NCBI RefSeq assembly: GCF_016650815.1
Contig: NZ_JAEKEZ010000029.1
Location: 124,001 to 188,000 of the forward strand
Direction: 5' to 3'
Source of the DNA: Pseudomonas sp. TH31
GTDB lineage: Bacteria > Pseudomonadota > Gammaproteobacteria > Pseudomonadales > Pseudomonadaceae
DNA: 64,000 nt
Shown here: in pieces, positions 16,982-26,734 of the stretch
Layout: every line of letters starts with the position of its first letter
How positions within the stretch are numbered: position 1 is the stretch's first letter
Made by a program: the position numbers and the translations under genes
The notes under the pieces: model-generated
Told to the model about the DNA's origin: nothing
Databases searched by the model: none
The model's input: only the letters and a program-made list of their open reading frames with translations

Positions 16982-18147
16982 TATTTGCCCTCCGCAGCTT
17001 TGACAACTTGTTGAGCAGCGTCGGTCAGGCTGGTAGCAGCGATGATGTTCAAACCGCTTTCTGCCAGTACTTTAGCGCCCAGCTCAGCGTTGTTGCCTTC
17101 AAGGCGAACAACAACCGGGATTTTCACGCCGACTTCTTTCACTGCACCGATGATGCCTTCGGCAATCATGTCGCAACGAACGATGCCGCCGAAGATGTTG
17201 ACCAATACTGCAGCGACGTTAGTGTCGGACAGGATGATCTTGAACGCTTCGGTAACGCGTTCTTTGGTAGCACCGCCGCCCACGTCGAGGAAGTTGGCTG
17301 GTTTACCGCCATGCAGGTTGACGATGTCCATGGTACCCATGGCCAGGCCAGCACCGTTGACCATGCAACCGATGTTGCCTTCCAGTGCTACGTAGTTCAG
17401 TTCGAACTTGGCAGCGTGCGCTTCGCGCGGATCGTCTTGCGACGGATCGTGGAAAGTTTTCAGCTTAGGCTGACGGTACATGGCGTTGGCGTCGATGTTG
17501 ATCTTGGCGTCGAGGCAATGCAGATCGCCGTCAGCCTTGATCACCAGCGGGTTCACTTCCAGCAGAGCCAGGTCGTGATCCTTGAACAGCTTGGCCAGAC
17601 CTACGAAGATCTTGGCGAACTGAGCAACTTGCTTGCCTTCCAGACCCAGCTGGAATGCCAGCTCGCGACCCTGGAATGGCTGAGCGCCAACCAGTGGATC
17701 GATAGTGGCTTTCAGAATTTTTTCTGGAGTGTCGTGAGCGATTTTCTCGATGTCCACGCCACCTTCGGTGGAAGCCATGAACACGATGCGACGGCTCGAA
17801 CGGTCAACGACAGCGCCCAGGTACAGCTCTTTAGCGATATCAGTGCACGATTCAACCAGGATCTTGGTGACTGGCTGACCATTGGCATCAGTCTGGTAAG
17901 TCACCAGACGCTTGCCCAACCACTGTTGAGCGAATGCTTTGGCGTCTTCTTTGCTGCGAACCAGCTTAACGCCGCCCGCTTTACCGCGACCACCTGCGTG
18001 AACCTGGGCTTTGACAACCCATTCGGTCCCGCCGATTTTGTCGCACGCTTCTGCTGCTGCTTCCGGGGTGTCTACGGCGAAACCCTGGGATACTGGCAGG
18101 CCGTATTCAGCGAACAGCTGCTTACCCTGATACTCGTGAAGATTCAT
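16981..18147 (-). CDS. sucC: ADP-forming succinate-CoA ligase, beta subunit
   Basis: A 388-residue ATP-grasp subunit: N-terminal MNLHEYQGKQLFAEYGLP, nucleotide-binding VKAQVHAGGRGKAGGVKL, and the C-terminal ligase domain with GGIVRCDMIAEG. It pairs with sucD, overlapping by one base. It is separated from lpdG by 200 bases, wider than the other gaps in the cluster. Confidence 0.97.
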   Translation of the reverse strand: MNLHEYQGKQLFAEYGLPVSQGFAVDTPEAAAEACDKIGGTEWVVKAQVHAGGRGKAGGVKLVRSKEDAKAFAQQWLGKRLVTYQTDANGQPVTKILVESCTDIAKELYLGAVVDRSSRRIVFMASTEGGVDIEKIAHDTPEKILKATIDPLVGAQPFQGRELAFQLGLEGKQVAQFAKIFVGLAKLFKDHDLALLEVNPLVIKADGDLHCLDAKINIDANAMYRQPKLKTFHDPSQDDPREAHAAKFELNYVALEGNIGCMVNGAGLAMGTMDIVNLHGGKPANFLDVGGGATKERVTEAFKIILSDTNVAAVLVNIFGGIVRCDMIAEGIIGAVKEVGVKIPVVVRLEGNNAELGAKVLAESGLNIIAATSLTDAAQQVVKAAEGK

Positions 18148-18287
18148 GCTTATTACCGTCTTCGTTAGGTACTGCGCATTCGGTGCTGCACTCGATCAAG
18201 TGCCGCACCACCTGTGACTGCTGCTTGCGTAGGTGTTCCGGATAACCGGTGAGACTACGCAAGGCTGCGTCCGGCGGACATTCCGCG

Positions 18288-18312
18288 GTGAGTCTTGCAC
18301 GCAAGGCTCACG
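18288..18312 (-). other. Hairpin in the lpdG-sucC gap
   Basis: GTGAGTCTTGC and GCAAGGCTCAC can pair with one mismatch around ACG. No T run follows, so it is more likely a processing or stability element than a terminator. The rest of the 200-base gap shows nothing I recognise. Confidence 0.35.
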
Positions 18313-18347
18313 ACGGGCCTTCCGCCGTGGTTTCTTATTGTCTTGTC

Positions 18348-19784
18348 TTAACGCTTCTTGCGGTTGGCGATGTGAATGGCGCCGCCATTCACTGCCAGAG
18401 CAGCTTCGTGCAAGGCTTCGGACAGGGTCGGATGGGAGAAAACCATCATGCCCAGGTCTTCGGCACTGGTGCCGAATTCCATGCCGATTGCGCCCTGCTG
18501 AACCAGTTCTGCAGCGCTCGGGCCAATCACGTGGACGCCCAATACGCGGTCAGTCTTGGCATCGGCAATGACTTTCACGAAACCGCCGGTATCGTTGGCT
18601 GCCATGGCACGGCCACTGGCTGCGAACGGGAAAGTGCCGACGTTAACTTCAACGCCTTCAGCTTTCAAGGCTTGCTCGGTTTTACCAACCCACGCGATTT
18701 CCGGGTGAGTATAAATAACAGACGGGATCAGGTCATAGTTGATCTGGGCTTTGTGGCCCTTGATGCGCTCTACGACCATGATGCCTTCTTCGGACGCCTT
18801 GTGCGCCAGCATCATGCCGCGAACCACGTCACCGATTGCGAAAACGCCCGGAACGCTGGTTGCGCACTGGTCGTCAACGAAAACGAAGCCACGTTCGTCG
18901 ATGTTCACACCGCTGTCAGCTGCCAGCAGCTCGGTGGTCACTGGACGGCGACCAACGGCAACAATCAGCTTGTCGAAGGTGATGCTCTGTTCGCCGTTGG
19001 CATCGGTGTAGTTCACAACGACTTCGTCGCCATTCACTTTGGAACCGGTGACGCGAGCGCCCAGCTTGATGTCCAGGCCTTGTTTGGTCAGGGTCTTGTA
19101 GGCTTCTTTGGAAACCGCTTCGTCAGCCGCTGGAAGGAACTTCTCCAGCGCTTCCAGAACCACGACTTCGGAGCCCAGACGGGACCATACCGAACCCAGT
19201 TCCAGACCGATCACGCCAGCGCCGATCACGCCCAGACGCTTAGGTACGGATTGGAATTCCAGCGCGCCCGTCGAATCGACGATCACGTTCTGGTCAACCG
19301 GAGCCGGTGGAATGTCGATCGGACGCGAACCCGACGCCAGAATCACGTTCTCGGCTTCGATGATTTCAACGGTACCGTCTGGCTTGGTCAGTTCAACTTT
19401 CTTGCCGGCCAGCAGTTTGCCGTGGCCTTGCAGGGAAGTAACGCCGTTAGCCTTGAACAGGGTTGCAACGCCAGAGGTCAGGCCTTTGACGATGTTGGCT
19501 TTACGGCCAACCATTGCAGCCACGTCCATGGTCACGCCAGCGTGATTGATACCGTGGATCGCGAAGCCTTCTTTGGCTTCCTTGTATTTCCAGGAGCTGT
19601 CCAGCAGCGCCTTGGATGGAATGCAGCCGACGTTCAGGCAAGTACCGCCCAGGGCCAGTTTGCCTTCCTTGTCGGTGTATTTCTCGATGCAGGCAGTGCT
19701 CAGACCCAGTTGCGCTGCTTTGATGGCAGCCACGTAGCCGCCAGGGCCCGCACCGATCACTACTACGTCAAATTTCTGCGACAT
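18348..19784 (-). CDS. lpdG: Dihydrolipoyl dehydrogenase (E3)
   Basis: A 478-residue FAD-dependent disulfide oxidoreductase. It has N-terminal GAGPGGYVAAIKAAQLG, the redox-active pair Cys49/Cys54 in GGTCLNVGCIPSK, an NAD-binding domain with GAGVIGLELGSVW, and the C-terminal His-Glu dyad in SHPTLSEALHE. It reoxidises lipoyl groups of 2-oxoglutarate dehydrogenase. In Pseudomonas the sucAB-linked enzyme (LPD-glc) also serves pyruvate dehydrogenase and glycine cleavage. It lies 98 bases after sucB. Confidence 0.96.
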   Translation of the reverse strand: MSQKFDVVVIGAGPGGYVAAIKAAQLGLSTACIEKYTDKEGKLALGGTCLNVGCIPSKALLDSSWKYKEAKEGFAIHGINHAGVTMDVAAMVGRKANIVKGLTSGVATLFKANGVTSLQGHGKLLAGKKVELTKPDGTVEIIEAENVILASGSRPIDIPPAPVDQNVIVDSTGALEFQSVPKRLGVIGAGVIGLELGSVWSRLGSEVVVLEALEKFLPAADEAVSKEAYKTLTKQGLDIKLGARVTGSKVNGDEVVVNYTDANGEQSITFDKLIVAVGRRPVTTELLAADSGVNIDERGFVFVDDQCATSVPGVFAIGDVVRGMMLAHKASEEGIMVVERIKGHKAQINYDLIPSVIYTHPEIAWVGKTEQALKAEGVEVNVGTFPFAASGRAMAANDTGGFVKVIADAKTDRVLGVHVIGPSAAELVQQGAIGMEFGTSAEDLGMMVFSHPTLSEALHEAALAVNGGAIHIANRKKR

Positions 19785-19794
19785 TCAAAAATTC

Positions 19795-19875
19795 CTCTTT
19801 TGGCAACAAGCTTGAAGCCGCAAGCCTCAAGCCAAACTGCAATTTCTTGCAGCTTGAAGCTTGAAACCTGCGGCT
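19795..19875. repeat. AAGCTTGAAGC-rich spacer between sucB and lpdG
   Basis: The spacer holds repeated, partly palindromic words (CAAGCTTGAAGC, GCCTCAAGC, GCAGCTTGAAGCTTGAAAC) that can form several alternative hairpins. Such words recur between genes in Pseudomonas. No T run, so termination is not indicated. Confidence 0.45.
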
Positions 19876-19882
19876 GCTTCTA

Positions 19883-21103
19883 TCAGATATCCAGCAGCAA
19901 ACGAGCCGGGTCTTCCAGCAGGTTCTTGATGGTAACCAGGAAGGTCACAGCTTCTTTGCCATCGATCAGACGGTGATCGTAGGACAGAGCCAGGTACATC
20001 ATCGGACGGATAACGACCTGACCGTTGATCGCCATAGGACGCTGCAGAATGTTGTGCATGCCCAGGATGGCCGCTTGCGGCGGGTTGACGATCGGGGTCG
20101 ACATCATCGAACCGAAGGTACCACCGTTGGTGATGGTGAATGTACCACCGGTCATTTCGTCCATCGACAACTTGCCGTCACGCGCCTTCTTGCCGAAAGC
20201 GGCGATGCCGCCTTCGATTTCAGCCAGGCTCATCAGTTCGGCGTTACGCAGAACCGGTACAACCAGACCGCGGTCGCTGGAAACAGCAACACCAACGTCG
20301 GCGTAGCCGTGGTAAACGATGTCAGCACCGTCGATCGACGCATTGACAGCCGGGAAGCGTTTCAGCGCTTCGGTAGCTGCTTTGACGAAGAACGACATGA
20401 AGCCCAGGCGTACGCCGTTGTGGGACTTCTCGAACAGGTCCTTGTACTTCGAACGCAGGGCCATGACTTCGGTCATGTCGACTTCGTTGAAAGTGGTCAG
20501 CATCGCCATGTTCGACTGGGCTTCTACCAGACGCTTGGCAACGGTGGCCCGCACGCGGGTCATCGGTACGCGCTTCTCGATGCGGTCGCCAGCGGCGAAC
20601 ACAGGAGCAGCGGCAGCCGGGGCAGCCGCCTTGGCAGGTGCGGCAGCCGGTGCGGCTTTCTTGGCAGCAACAGCAGCGACTACGTCTTCCTTGGTCACAC
20701 GACCGCCTTTGCCGGTGCCGGCAACGGAAGCGATGTTGATGCCGTTTTCTTCAGCCAGCTTGCGAGCAGCCGGTGCAGCAACAGGATCGTCTTCGCCGTC
20801 GGCAGCCGGAGCCGCAGCTTGTGCAGCGGCCGGAGCAGCGGCAGCCGCTGGCGCGGCAGCAGCGCCGCCCGCTTCGATAGAGCCCAGGACTTCGTCGGAC
20901 AGAACGGTGTCGCCTTCGTTCTTGACGATAGCGCCCAGCACGCCGTCAGCGGTGGCCAATACTTCCAGTACCACTTTGTCGGTTTCGATATCGACGATCA
21001 GGTCATCACGCTTGACGGCGTCGCCTGGTTTTTTGTGCCAGGTGGCAACGGTGCCATCGGCAACCGATTCCGGGAAAGTGGGGGCTTTGATTTCGATAGC
21101 CAT
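19883..21103 (-). CDS. sucB: 2-Oxoglutarate dehydrogenase E2, dihydrolipoyl succinyltransferase
   Basis: A 406-residue E2. Order: one lipoyl domain with Lys43 in DIETDKVVLEV, an Ala/Pro linker, a peripheral-subunit-binding domain (ARKLAEENGINIASVAGTGK), a second long Ala/Pro linker, and the catalytic domain ending in SYDHRLIDGKEAV with His377 and Asp381. It transfers the succinyl group from E1-bound intermediate to CoA. The linkers are unusually Ala-rich, as usual for Pseudomonas. It follows sucA by 42 bases. Confidence 0.97.
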   Translation of the reverse strand: MAIEIKAPTFPESVADGTVATWHKKPGDAVKRDDLIVDIETDKVVLEVLATADGVLGAIVKNEGDTVLSDEVLGSIEAGGAAAAPAAAAAPAAAQAAAPAADGEDDPVAAPAARKLAEENGINIASVAGTGKGGRVTKEDVVAAVAAKKAAPAAAPAKAAAPAAAAPVFAAGDRIEKRVPMTRVRATVAKRLVEAQSNMAMLTTFNEVDMTEVMALRSKYKDLFEKSHNGVRLGFMSFFVKAATEALKRFPAVNASIDGADIVYHGYADVGVAVSSDRGLVVPVLRNAELMSLAEIEGGIAAFGKKARDGKLSMDEMTGGTFTITNGGTFGSMMSTPIVNPPQAAILGMHNILQRPMAINGQVVIRPMMYLALSYDHRLIDGKEAVTFLVTIKNLLEDPARLLLDI

Positions 21104-21145
21104 TATCTGTGGGTCCTTAAATTCGGTTTCAGGTGCGCGAAGGCG

Positions 21146-23977
21146 TTAAACAGTAAAGGCGTCTTGCAGCAGTTTTTCCTGCTGCTCAGCGTGCATCGAT
21201 GCATAACCACAAGCAGGTGCAGCAGAAGCATCACGGCCGGCGTACTCGAGAACGAGCGCCTTGTTGTGATTGCCAACGATGCGGCGCATGTGGTGTTGGC
21301 TGCAGTACCAGGCACCCTGGTTCATCGGCTCTTCCTGACACCAAACGATATGTTTGAGGTTGGTATAAGGAGCCAGGACTTCGTTCAAGTCGTCCTCAGG
21401 GAATGGGTACAGCTGCTCGATACGCACGATGGCGATGTCATCACGACCTTCGGCACGACGCTTTTCCAGCAGGTCGTAGTAGACCTTGCCGCTACACAGA
21501 ACAATGCGCTCGACCTTTTTCGGATCTTGAGCATCGATTTCCGGGATCACGGTCTGGAACGAACCTTCAGCCAGATCTTCCAGGGTCGAAATAGCCAGTT
21601 TGTGACGCAGCAGCGACTTCGGTGTCAGCACGATCAACGGCTTGCGCAGCGGGCGAATCACCTGACGACGCAGCAAGTGGTAGATCTGGGCCGGCGTAGT
21701 CGGCACGGCTACCTGAATGTTGTGCTCGGCGCACAGCTGCAGGTAACGCTCCAGACGAGCCGAAGAGTGCTCCGGACCCTGACCTTCATAACCGTGCGGC
21801 AACAGCATGGTCAGACCGCAGAGACGGCCCCACTTGTGCTCACCACTGGTGATGAACTGGTCGATAACCACCTGGGCACCGTTGGCGAAATCGCCGAACT
21901 GGGCTTCCCAGATCACCAGCGCCTCAGGCGTGGTGGTCGAGTAACCGTATTCGAACGCCAGTACGGCTTCTTCGGACAGGAACGAATCGTACAAGTCGAA
22001 ACGTGGCTGACCTTTGTACAGGTTCTGCAGCGGAATGTAGCTGCCGGCATCTTTCTGGTTGTGCAACACCGCGTGGCGGTGCGAGAACGTACCGCGGCCG
22101 ATGTCCTGGCCAGTCATGCGGATCGGGTGACCTTCGAACGCCAGGGTCGCGTACGCCATGGTTTCGGCGTAACCCCAGTTGATCGGCAGGCCGCCGACTT
22201 GCATCTTCTGACGGTCTTCGTAGATTTTCGAGACCTGGCGCTGAACCACGAAGCCTTCCGGGATTTCCAGCAGCTTGGCGGACAGTTCCTGCAAGGTTTT
22301 CAGATCGAAACGCGTGTCGTGTCGTGCAGTCCAGGCGTGGCCCAGGTACGGACGCCAGTCCACGAACAACTCTTTGTTCGGCTCTTTGACCAGGCTTTTC
22401 ACAACATGCAGACCGTTGTCCAGCGCGTTGCGGTATTCGTCGATCTTGGCCTGTACGCGTGCATCATCCACCACACCGGCCTGGGTCAGGCGTTCGGCGT
22501 ACAGCTCACGGGTGGTGCGCTGCTTGGTGATCTGCTGGTACATCAGAGGCTGGGTGCCGCTAGGCTCGTCAGCTTCGTTGTGGCCGCGACGACGGTAGCA
22601 AACCAGATCGATTACCACGTCACGCTTGAACTGCATGCGGTAGTCAATGGCCAGTTGGGTCACGAACAATACGGCTTCCGGATCGTCACCATTCACATGG
22701 AGGATCGGCGCCTGGATCATTTTCGCGACGTCGGTTGCGTACTCGGTGGAACGCGAGTCCAGCGGGTTGCTGATAGTGAAACCGACCTGGTTGTTGATCA
22801 CGATGTGCACGGTGCCGCCGGTTTTGAAACCGCGGGTCTGCGACATCTGGAAGGTTTCCATCACCACACCCTGGCCGGCGAATGCCGCGTCACCGTGGAT
22901 GGAGATCGGCAGAACCTTCTCGCCGGTAGGGTCGTTACGACGATCCTGACGGGCACGGACCGAACCCTCGACCACTGGAGAAACGATTTCCAGGTGGGAC
23001 GGGTTGAAGGCCATGGCCAGGTGAACTTCACCGCCGGCGGTCATGACGTTGGACGAGAAGCCCTGGTGGTATTTAACGTCACCGGAACCCAGCTCGACCT
23101 TCTTCTTGCCTTCGAACTCGTCGAATAGATCACGCGGGTTCTTGCCGAAGGTGTTGACCAGCACGTTGAGACGGCCACGGTGGGCCATGCCGATAACGAT
23201 TTCCTTGGTGCCGTAGGAACCGGAACGCTGGATCAGCTCGTCGAGCATCGGAATCAGGCTCTCGCCGCCTTCCAGACCGAAACGCTTGGTACCCGGGTAT
23301 TTGGTGCCCAGGTATTTTTCCAGACCTTCGCCGGCAGTGACGCGTTCGAGCAAGTGGCTCTTGATGTCGGCGGAGTACGTCGGACGACCGCGCACGCTTT
23401 CCAGACGCTGCTGGAACCAGTGACGCTGCTCGGAATCGGTGATATGCGTGAATTCAGCGCCGATGGTGCGGCAATATGTCTGCTGCAACGCTTCGTGAAT
23501 TTCGCGTAGGCTCGCCTCCTCTTTGCCGATGAACAGGTCGCCGGCACGGAAGGTCGTATCAAGATCGGCATTGGTCAAGCCGTAATGATTGATCGACAGG
23601 TCTGCAGGTGCAGGACGCTGCCACAGCCCCAGCGGGTCAAGCTGGGCTGCCTGGTGGCCACGCATACGGTAGGCCTGGATCAATCGCAGCACTTCAACTT
23701 GCTTCTTCTCGTGCTCACTGCTCACGCTGCCGGCGGAAACCGGTTGGGCGCGGCGCTGGTTCTTTGCCAGCAAGACGAAATGATCGCGAATTGTGGAGTG
23801 CGAAACATCGGTGGCAGTGTTGCCGTCAGCAGGCAACTTCTGAAAGTAGGTGCGCCACTCTTCTGGCACAGCGTTAGGGTCGTGCAGGTAGAGCTCATAG
23901 AGCTCTTCCACATAGGCAGCGTTACTACCGGATAGGTAGGCGCTGTTCCACATGCGCTGCATCACGCTTTCTTGCAT
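21146..23977 (-). CDS. sucA: 2-Oxoglutarate dehydrogenase E1
   Basis: A 943-residue thiamine-diphosphate-dependent E1o of normal length. It has the family N-terminus (SAYLSGSNAAYVEELYELYL), a ThDP-binding region with HGDAAFAGQGVVMET and INNQVGFT, and a C-terminal transketolase-like domain ending in the conserved GYASMHAEQQ segment. It decarboxylates 2-oxoglutarate and succinylates the SucB lipoyl group. It lies 262 bases after sdhB; that gap contains hairpins that may adjust sdh:suc ratios. Confidence 0.97.
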   Translation of the reverse strand: MQESVMQRMWNSAYLSGSNAAYVEELYELYLHDPNAVPEEWRTYFQKLPADGNTATDVSHSTIRDHFVLLAKNQRRAQPVSAGSVSSEHEKKQVEVLRLIQAYRMRGHQAAQLDPLGLWQRPAPADLSINHYGLTNADLDTTFRAGDLFIGKEEASLREIHEALQQTYCRTIGAEFTHITDSEQRHWFQQRLESVRGRPTYSADIKSHLLERVTAGEGLEKYLGTKYPGTKRFGLEGGESLIPMLDELIQRSGSYGTKEIVIGMAHRGRLNVLVNTFGKNPRDLFDEFEGKKKVELGSGDVKYHQGFSSNVMTAGGEVHLAMAFNPSHLEIVSPVVEGSVRARQDRRNDPTGEKVLPISIHGDAAFAGQGVVMETFQMSQTRGFKTGGTVHIVINNQVGFTISNPLDSRSTEYATDVAKMIQAPILHVNGDDPEAVLFVTQLAIDYRMQFKRDVVIDLVCYRRRGHNEADEPSGTQPLMYQQITKQRTTRELYAERLTQAGVVDDARVQAKIDEYRNALDNGLHVVKSLVKEPNKELFVDWRPYLGHAWTARHDTRFDLKTLQELSAKLLEIPEGFVVQRQVSKIYEDRQKMQVGGLPINWGYAETMAYATLAFEGHPIRMTGQDIGRGTFSHRHAVLHNQKDAGSYIPLQNLYKGQPRFDLYDSFLSEEAVLAFEYGYSTTTPEALVIWEAQFGDFANGAQVVIDQFITSGEHKWGRLCGLTMLLPHGYEGQGPEHSSARLERYLQLCAEHNIQVAVPTTPAQIYHLLRRQVIRPLRKPLIVLTPKSLLRHKLAISTLEDLAEGSFQTVIPEIDAQDPKKVERIVLCSGKVYYDLLEKRRAEGRDDIAIVRIEQLYPFPEDDLNEVLAPYTNLKHIVWCQEEPMNQGAWYCSQHHMRRIVGNHNKALVLEYAGRDASAAPACGYASMHAEQQEKLLQDAFTV

Positions 23978-24133
23978 GCTTGGTCACCCTCGGTTAGGGG
24001 AACACCACCGGCGTCGACACCGAGCAAACTTGCAGAAGTCCGAATGCAGCGACTAAAACAAGCCACTTAGGATCACGCTGATAGTCCGGGTACCAGCCCG
24101 GATGCCCCTGCTTGTCTCATTTCTTCAAAATAA

Positions 24134-24199
24134 GAGCCGCAGCTTTATGAGCTGCTGCTCAGGTTAAAACTACGGCGCCGGTTGAAGCCTGCGCCGTAG
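24134..24199 (-). promoter_or_regulatory. Hairpin pair between sdhB and sucA (possible attenuator)
   Basis: Two hairpins lie head to tail: CTACGGCGC / GCGCCGTAG (24170-24199), followed on the minus strand by GTTTTAACC, and GAGCCGCAGCT / AGCTGCTGCTC (24134-24160, one mismatch). The first resembles a weak terminator. Partial termination or an RNA-processing site between sdhCDAB and sucAB would fit. Nothing else is recognised in the 262-base gap. Confidence 0.5.
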
Positions 24200-24239
24200 C
24201 ATCTACAGGTACAGCGGTCCTGCGGGTACAGCAGCTGAA

Positions 24240-24944
24240 TCACACGCCGCTTTGCAGCAACATGTTACGTACGTGACCGATGGCCTTAGTCGGGTTCAGG
24301 CCTTTCGGACAGACGTTGACGCAGTTCATGATCCCGCGGCAGCGGAATACGCTGAACGGGTCATCCAGCGAAGCCAGACGCTCGGCAGTCTTGGTGTCAC
24401 GGCTGTCTGCCAGGAAGCGATACGCTTGCAGCAGAGCAGCTGGACCCAGGAACTTGTCCGGGTTCCACCAGAAGGACGGGCAAGAGGTCGAGCAGCAAGC
24501 GCACAGGATGCACTCGTACAGACCGTCGAGCTTTTCACGCTCTTCAGGGGTCTGCAGACGTTCGATGGCCGGAGCCGGCGTGTCGTTCTGCAGGAATGGC
24601 TTAACCTTCTCGTATTGCTTGTAGAAGATGCTCATATCGACGACCAGGTCACGGATAACCGGCAAACCAGGCAGAGGACGAACGATCAGCTTGTTACCTT
24701 TTACGACAGCGGACAGCGGCGTAACGCACGCCAGACCGTTTTTGCCGTTGATGTTCATGCCGTCGGAACCGCAAACACCTTCACGGCAAGAGCGACGATA
24801 GGAGAAACCCTCGTCCTGCTCTTTGATCAGGGCCAGCACGTCCAGCACCATCAGGTCTTTACCGTTGGTATTGACCTGGAATTCTTGCATGAACGGCGCA
24901 GCGTCCTGATCAGGGTTGTAGCGATAAACACTGACTTTCAACAT
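24240..24944 (-). CDS. sdhB: Succinate dehydrogenase iron-sulfur subunit
   Basis: A 234-residue subunit with all three Fe-S motifs: CREGVCGSDGMNINGKNGLAC for 2Fe-2S, CILCACCSTSCPSFWWN for 4Fe-4S and CRGIMNCVNVCPKGLNP for 3Fe-4S. It carries electrons from SdhA flavin to ubiquinone at the membrane. I start at ATG 24944 (MLKVSVYRYNPD), the family start, with AAGGGTGG upstream; a start three codons earlier is also open. It is 11 bases after sdhA. Confidence 0.97.
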   Translation of the reverse strand: MLKVSVYRYNPDQDAAPFMQEFQVNTNGKDLMVLDVLALIKEQDEGFSYRRSCREGVCGSDGMNINGKNGLACVTPLSAVVKGNKLIVRPLPGLPVIRDLVVDMSIFYKQYEKVKPFLQNDTPAPAIERLQTPEEREKLDGLYECILCACCSTSCPSFWWNPDKFLGPAALLQAYRFLADSRDTKTAERLASLDDPFSVFRCRGIMNCVNVCPKGLNPTKAIGHVRNMLLQSGV

Positions 24945-24955
24945 GGCGGCCACCC

Positions 24956-26731
24956 TTAATAAGTCCGAATCATTGGTTCAAAGGTCGGGACTGTTTTTGG
25001 CGAGAAGTTCACGGCACGCTTGGCAACGCGCTTCTCACCCGGGAAATACAGGGTGTGACACAGCCAGTTAACGTCATCGCGCTCTTCGAAATCTTCACGG
25101 GCGTGAGCACCGCGGGACTCTTTGCGGATCTCTGCGGCGATGGCGGTAGCTTCGGCCACTTCCAGCAGGTTCTGCAGTTCCAGCGCTTCGATACGAGCGG
25201 TGTTGAACGCCTGGCTCTTGTCGTTGATCTTGACGTTGGCGATACGGCCACGCAGATCAGCCAGCTGAGCAATACCCTTCTGCATGTATTCGCCGGTACG
25301 GAATACACCAAAGTAGTTCTGCATGCAGCTTTGCAGTTCTTTACGCAGGGTGGCGACGTCTTCACCCTCGGTACGCGAGTTCAGGCCATCGAGACGTGCC
25401 AGGGCAGCGTCGATGTCGGACTGGCGTGGACGAGCGTAGTCGACGCCTTCCTTCAGGGTCTGCTCCAGGAACAGGCCGGCAGCACGACCGAATACCACCA
25501 GGTCGAGCAGCGAGTTGCCGCCCAGGCGGTTGGCACCGTGAACCGATACGCAAGCCACTTCGCCTACAGCGAACAGGCCCGGGATGATCTGGTCAACGCC
25601 TTCGGCGTCCTGCGTGATTGCCTGACCATGAATGTTGGTCGGCACGCCGCCCATCATATAGTGGCAGGTTGGAACGACCGGGATCGGCGACACGGCTGGA
25701 TCGACGTGAGCGAAGGTCTTGGACAGCTCCATGATGCCTGGCAGGCGGCTGTGCAGAACTTCTTCACCGAGGTGATCGAGTTTCAGCATTACGTGGTCGC
25801 CATCCGGACCGCAACCGTTGCCGGCGATGATTTCTTTAACCATCGAGCGAGCAACCACGTCACGACCAGCCAGGTCTTTGGCGTTCGGAGCATAACGCTC
25901 CATGAAACGCTCGCCATGCTTGTTGATCAGGTAACCGCCTTCACCGCGGCAGCCTTCAGTCACCAGTACACCGGCGCCGGCAATGCCGGTCGGGTGGAAC
26001 TGCCACATTTCAATGTCTTGTACCGGCACGCCAGCACGCAGAGCCATGCCGACGCCGTCACCGGTGTTGATCAGGGCATTGGTGGTGGACGAGTAGATAC
26101 GGCCTGCACCGCCGGTCGCCAGGACGGTGGCGTTCGCGCGGACGTAAGAGGTTTCGCCGGTTTCGATGCAGATGACGATCATGCCGACAAAGGCACCGTC
26201 TTCGTTCTTCACCAGGTCGACGCCGTAGTATTCGTTGAGGAATACGGTGCCGGCCTTCAGGTTGGCCTGGTACAGGGTGTGCAGCAGTGCGTGACCGGTA
26301 CGGTCGGCAGCAGCGCAGGTACGGGCAGCCTGGCCACCTTTACCGAAGTCTTTCGACTGACCGCCGAACGGACGCTGATAAATGCGGCCCTGTTCGGTAC
26401 GGGAGAACGGCAAGCCCATGTGCTCGAGCTCGAAAACCGCTTCCGGGCCTACGGAACACATGTATTCGATAGCGTCCTGGTCACCGATATAGTCGGATCC
26501 CTTGACGGTATCGTACATGTGCCAGCGCCAGTCATCGTTCGGATCTGCCGAGGCGATGGCGCAGGTGATGCCACCCTGGGCGGATACGGTGTGCGAGCGA
26601 GTCGGGAAAACCTTGGTTACCACGGCAGTCTTGTGACCACCTTGTGCCAGTTGCAGCGCAGCGCGCATGCCAGCACCGCCGCCGCCAATAATAATGGCGT
26701 CGAACGAAAGCGTATTAACTGTAGTAGACAT
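24956..26731 (-). CDS. sdhA: Succinate dehydrogenase flavoprotein subunit
   Basis: A 591-residue flavoprotein with covalent FAD. It shows N-terminal IIGGGGAGMRAALQLA, the HTVSAQGGITCA region with the FAD-attachment His, and the C-terminal HGANRLGGNSLLDLVVFGRA. It oxidises succinate to fumarate. It follows sdhD by three bases. Confidence 0.97.
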   Translation of the reverse strand: MSTTVNTLSFDAIIIGGGGAGMRAALQLAQGGHKTAVVTKVFPTRSHTVSAQGGITCAIASADPNDDWRWHMYDTVKGSDYIGDQDAIEYMCSVGPEAVFELEHMGLPFSRTEQGRIYQRPFGGQSKDFGKGGQAARTCAAADRTGHALLHTLYQANLKAGTVFLNEYYGVDLVKNEDGAFVGMIVICIETGETSYVRANATVLATGGAGRIYSSTTNALINTGDGVGMALRAGVPVQDIEMWQFHPTGIAGAGVLVTEGCRGEGGYLINKHGERFMERYAPNAKDLAGRDVVARSMVKEIIAGNGCGPDGDHVMLKLDHLGEEVLHSRLPGIMELSKTFAHVDPAVSPIPVVPTCHYMMGGVPTNIHGQAITQDAEGVDQIIPGLFAVGEVACVSVHGANRLGGNSLLDLVVFGRAAGLFLEQTLKEGVDYARPRQSDIDAALARLDGLNSRTEGEDVATLRKELQSCMQNYFGVFRTGEYMQKGIAQLADLRGRIANVKINDKSQAFNTARIEALELQNLLEVAEATAIAAEIRKESRGAHAREDFEERDDVNWLCHTLYFPGEKRVAKRAVNFSPKTVPTFEPMIRTY

Positions 26732-26734
26732 GAA

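Noticed and set aside
19973..23128. Open frame of about 1,050 codons on the plus strand opposite sucB and sucA
   Set aside because: It is the antisense shadow of two highly expressed, strongly codon-biased genes; GC-rich third positions remove stops. No ribosome site and no recognisable protein features.
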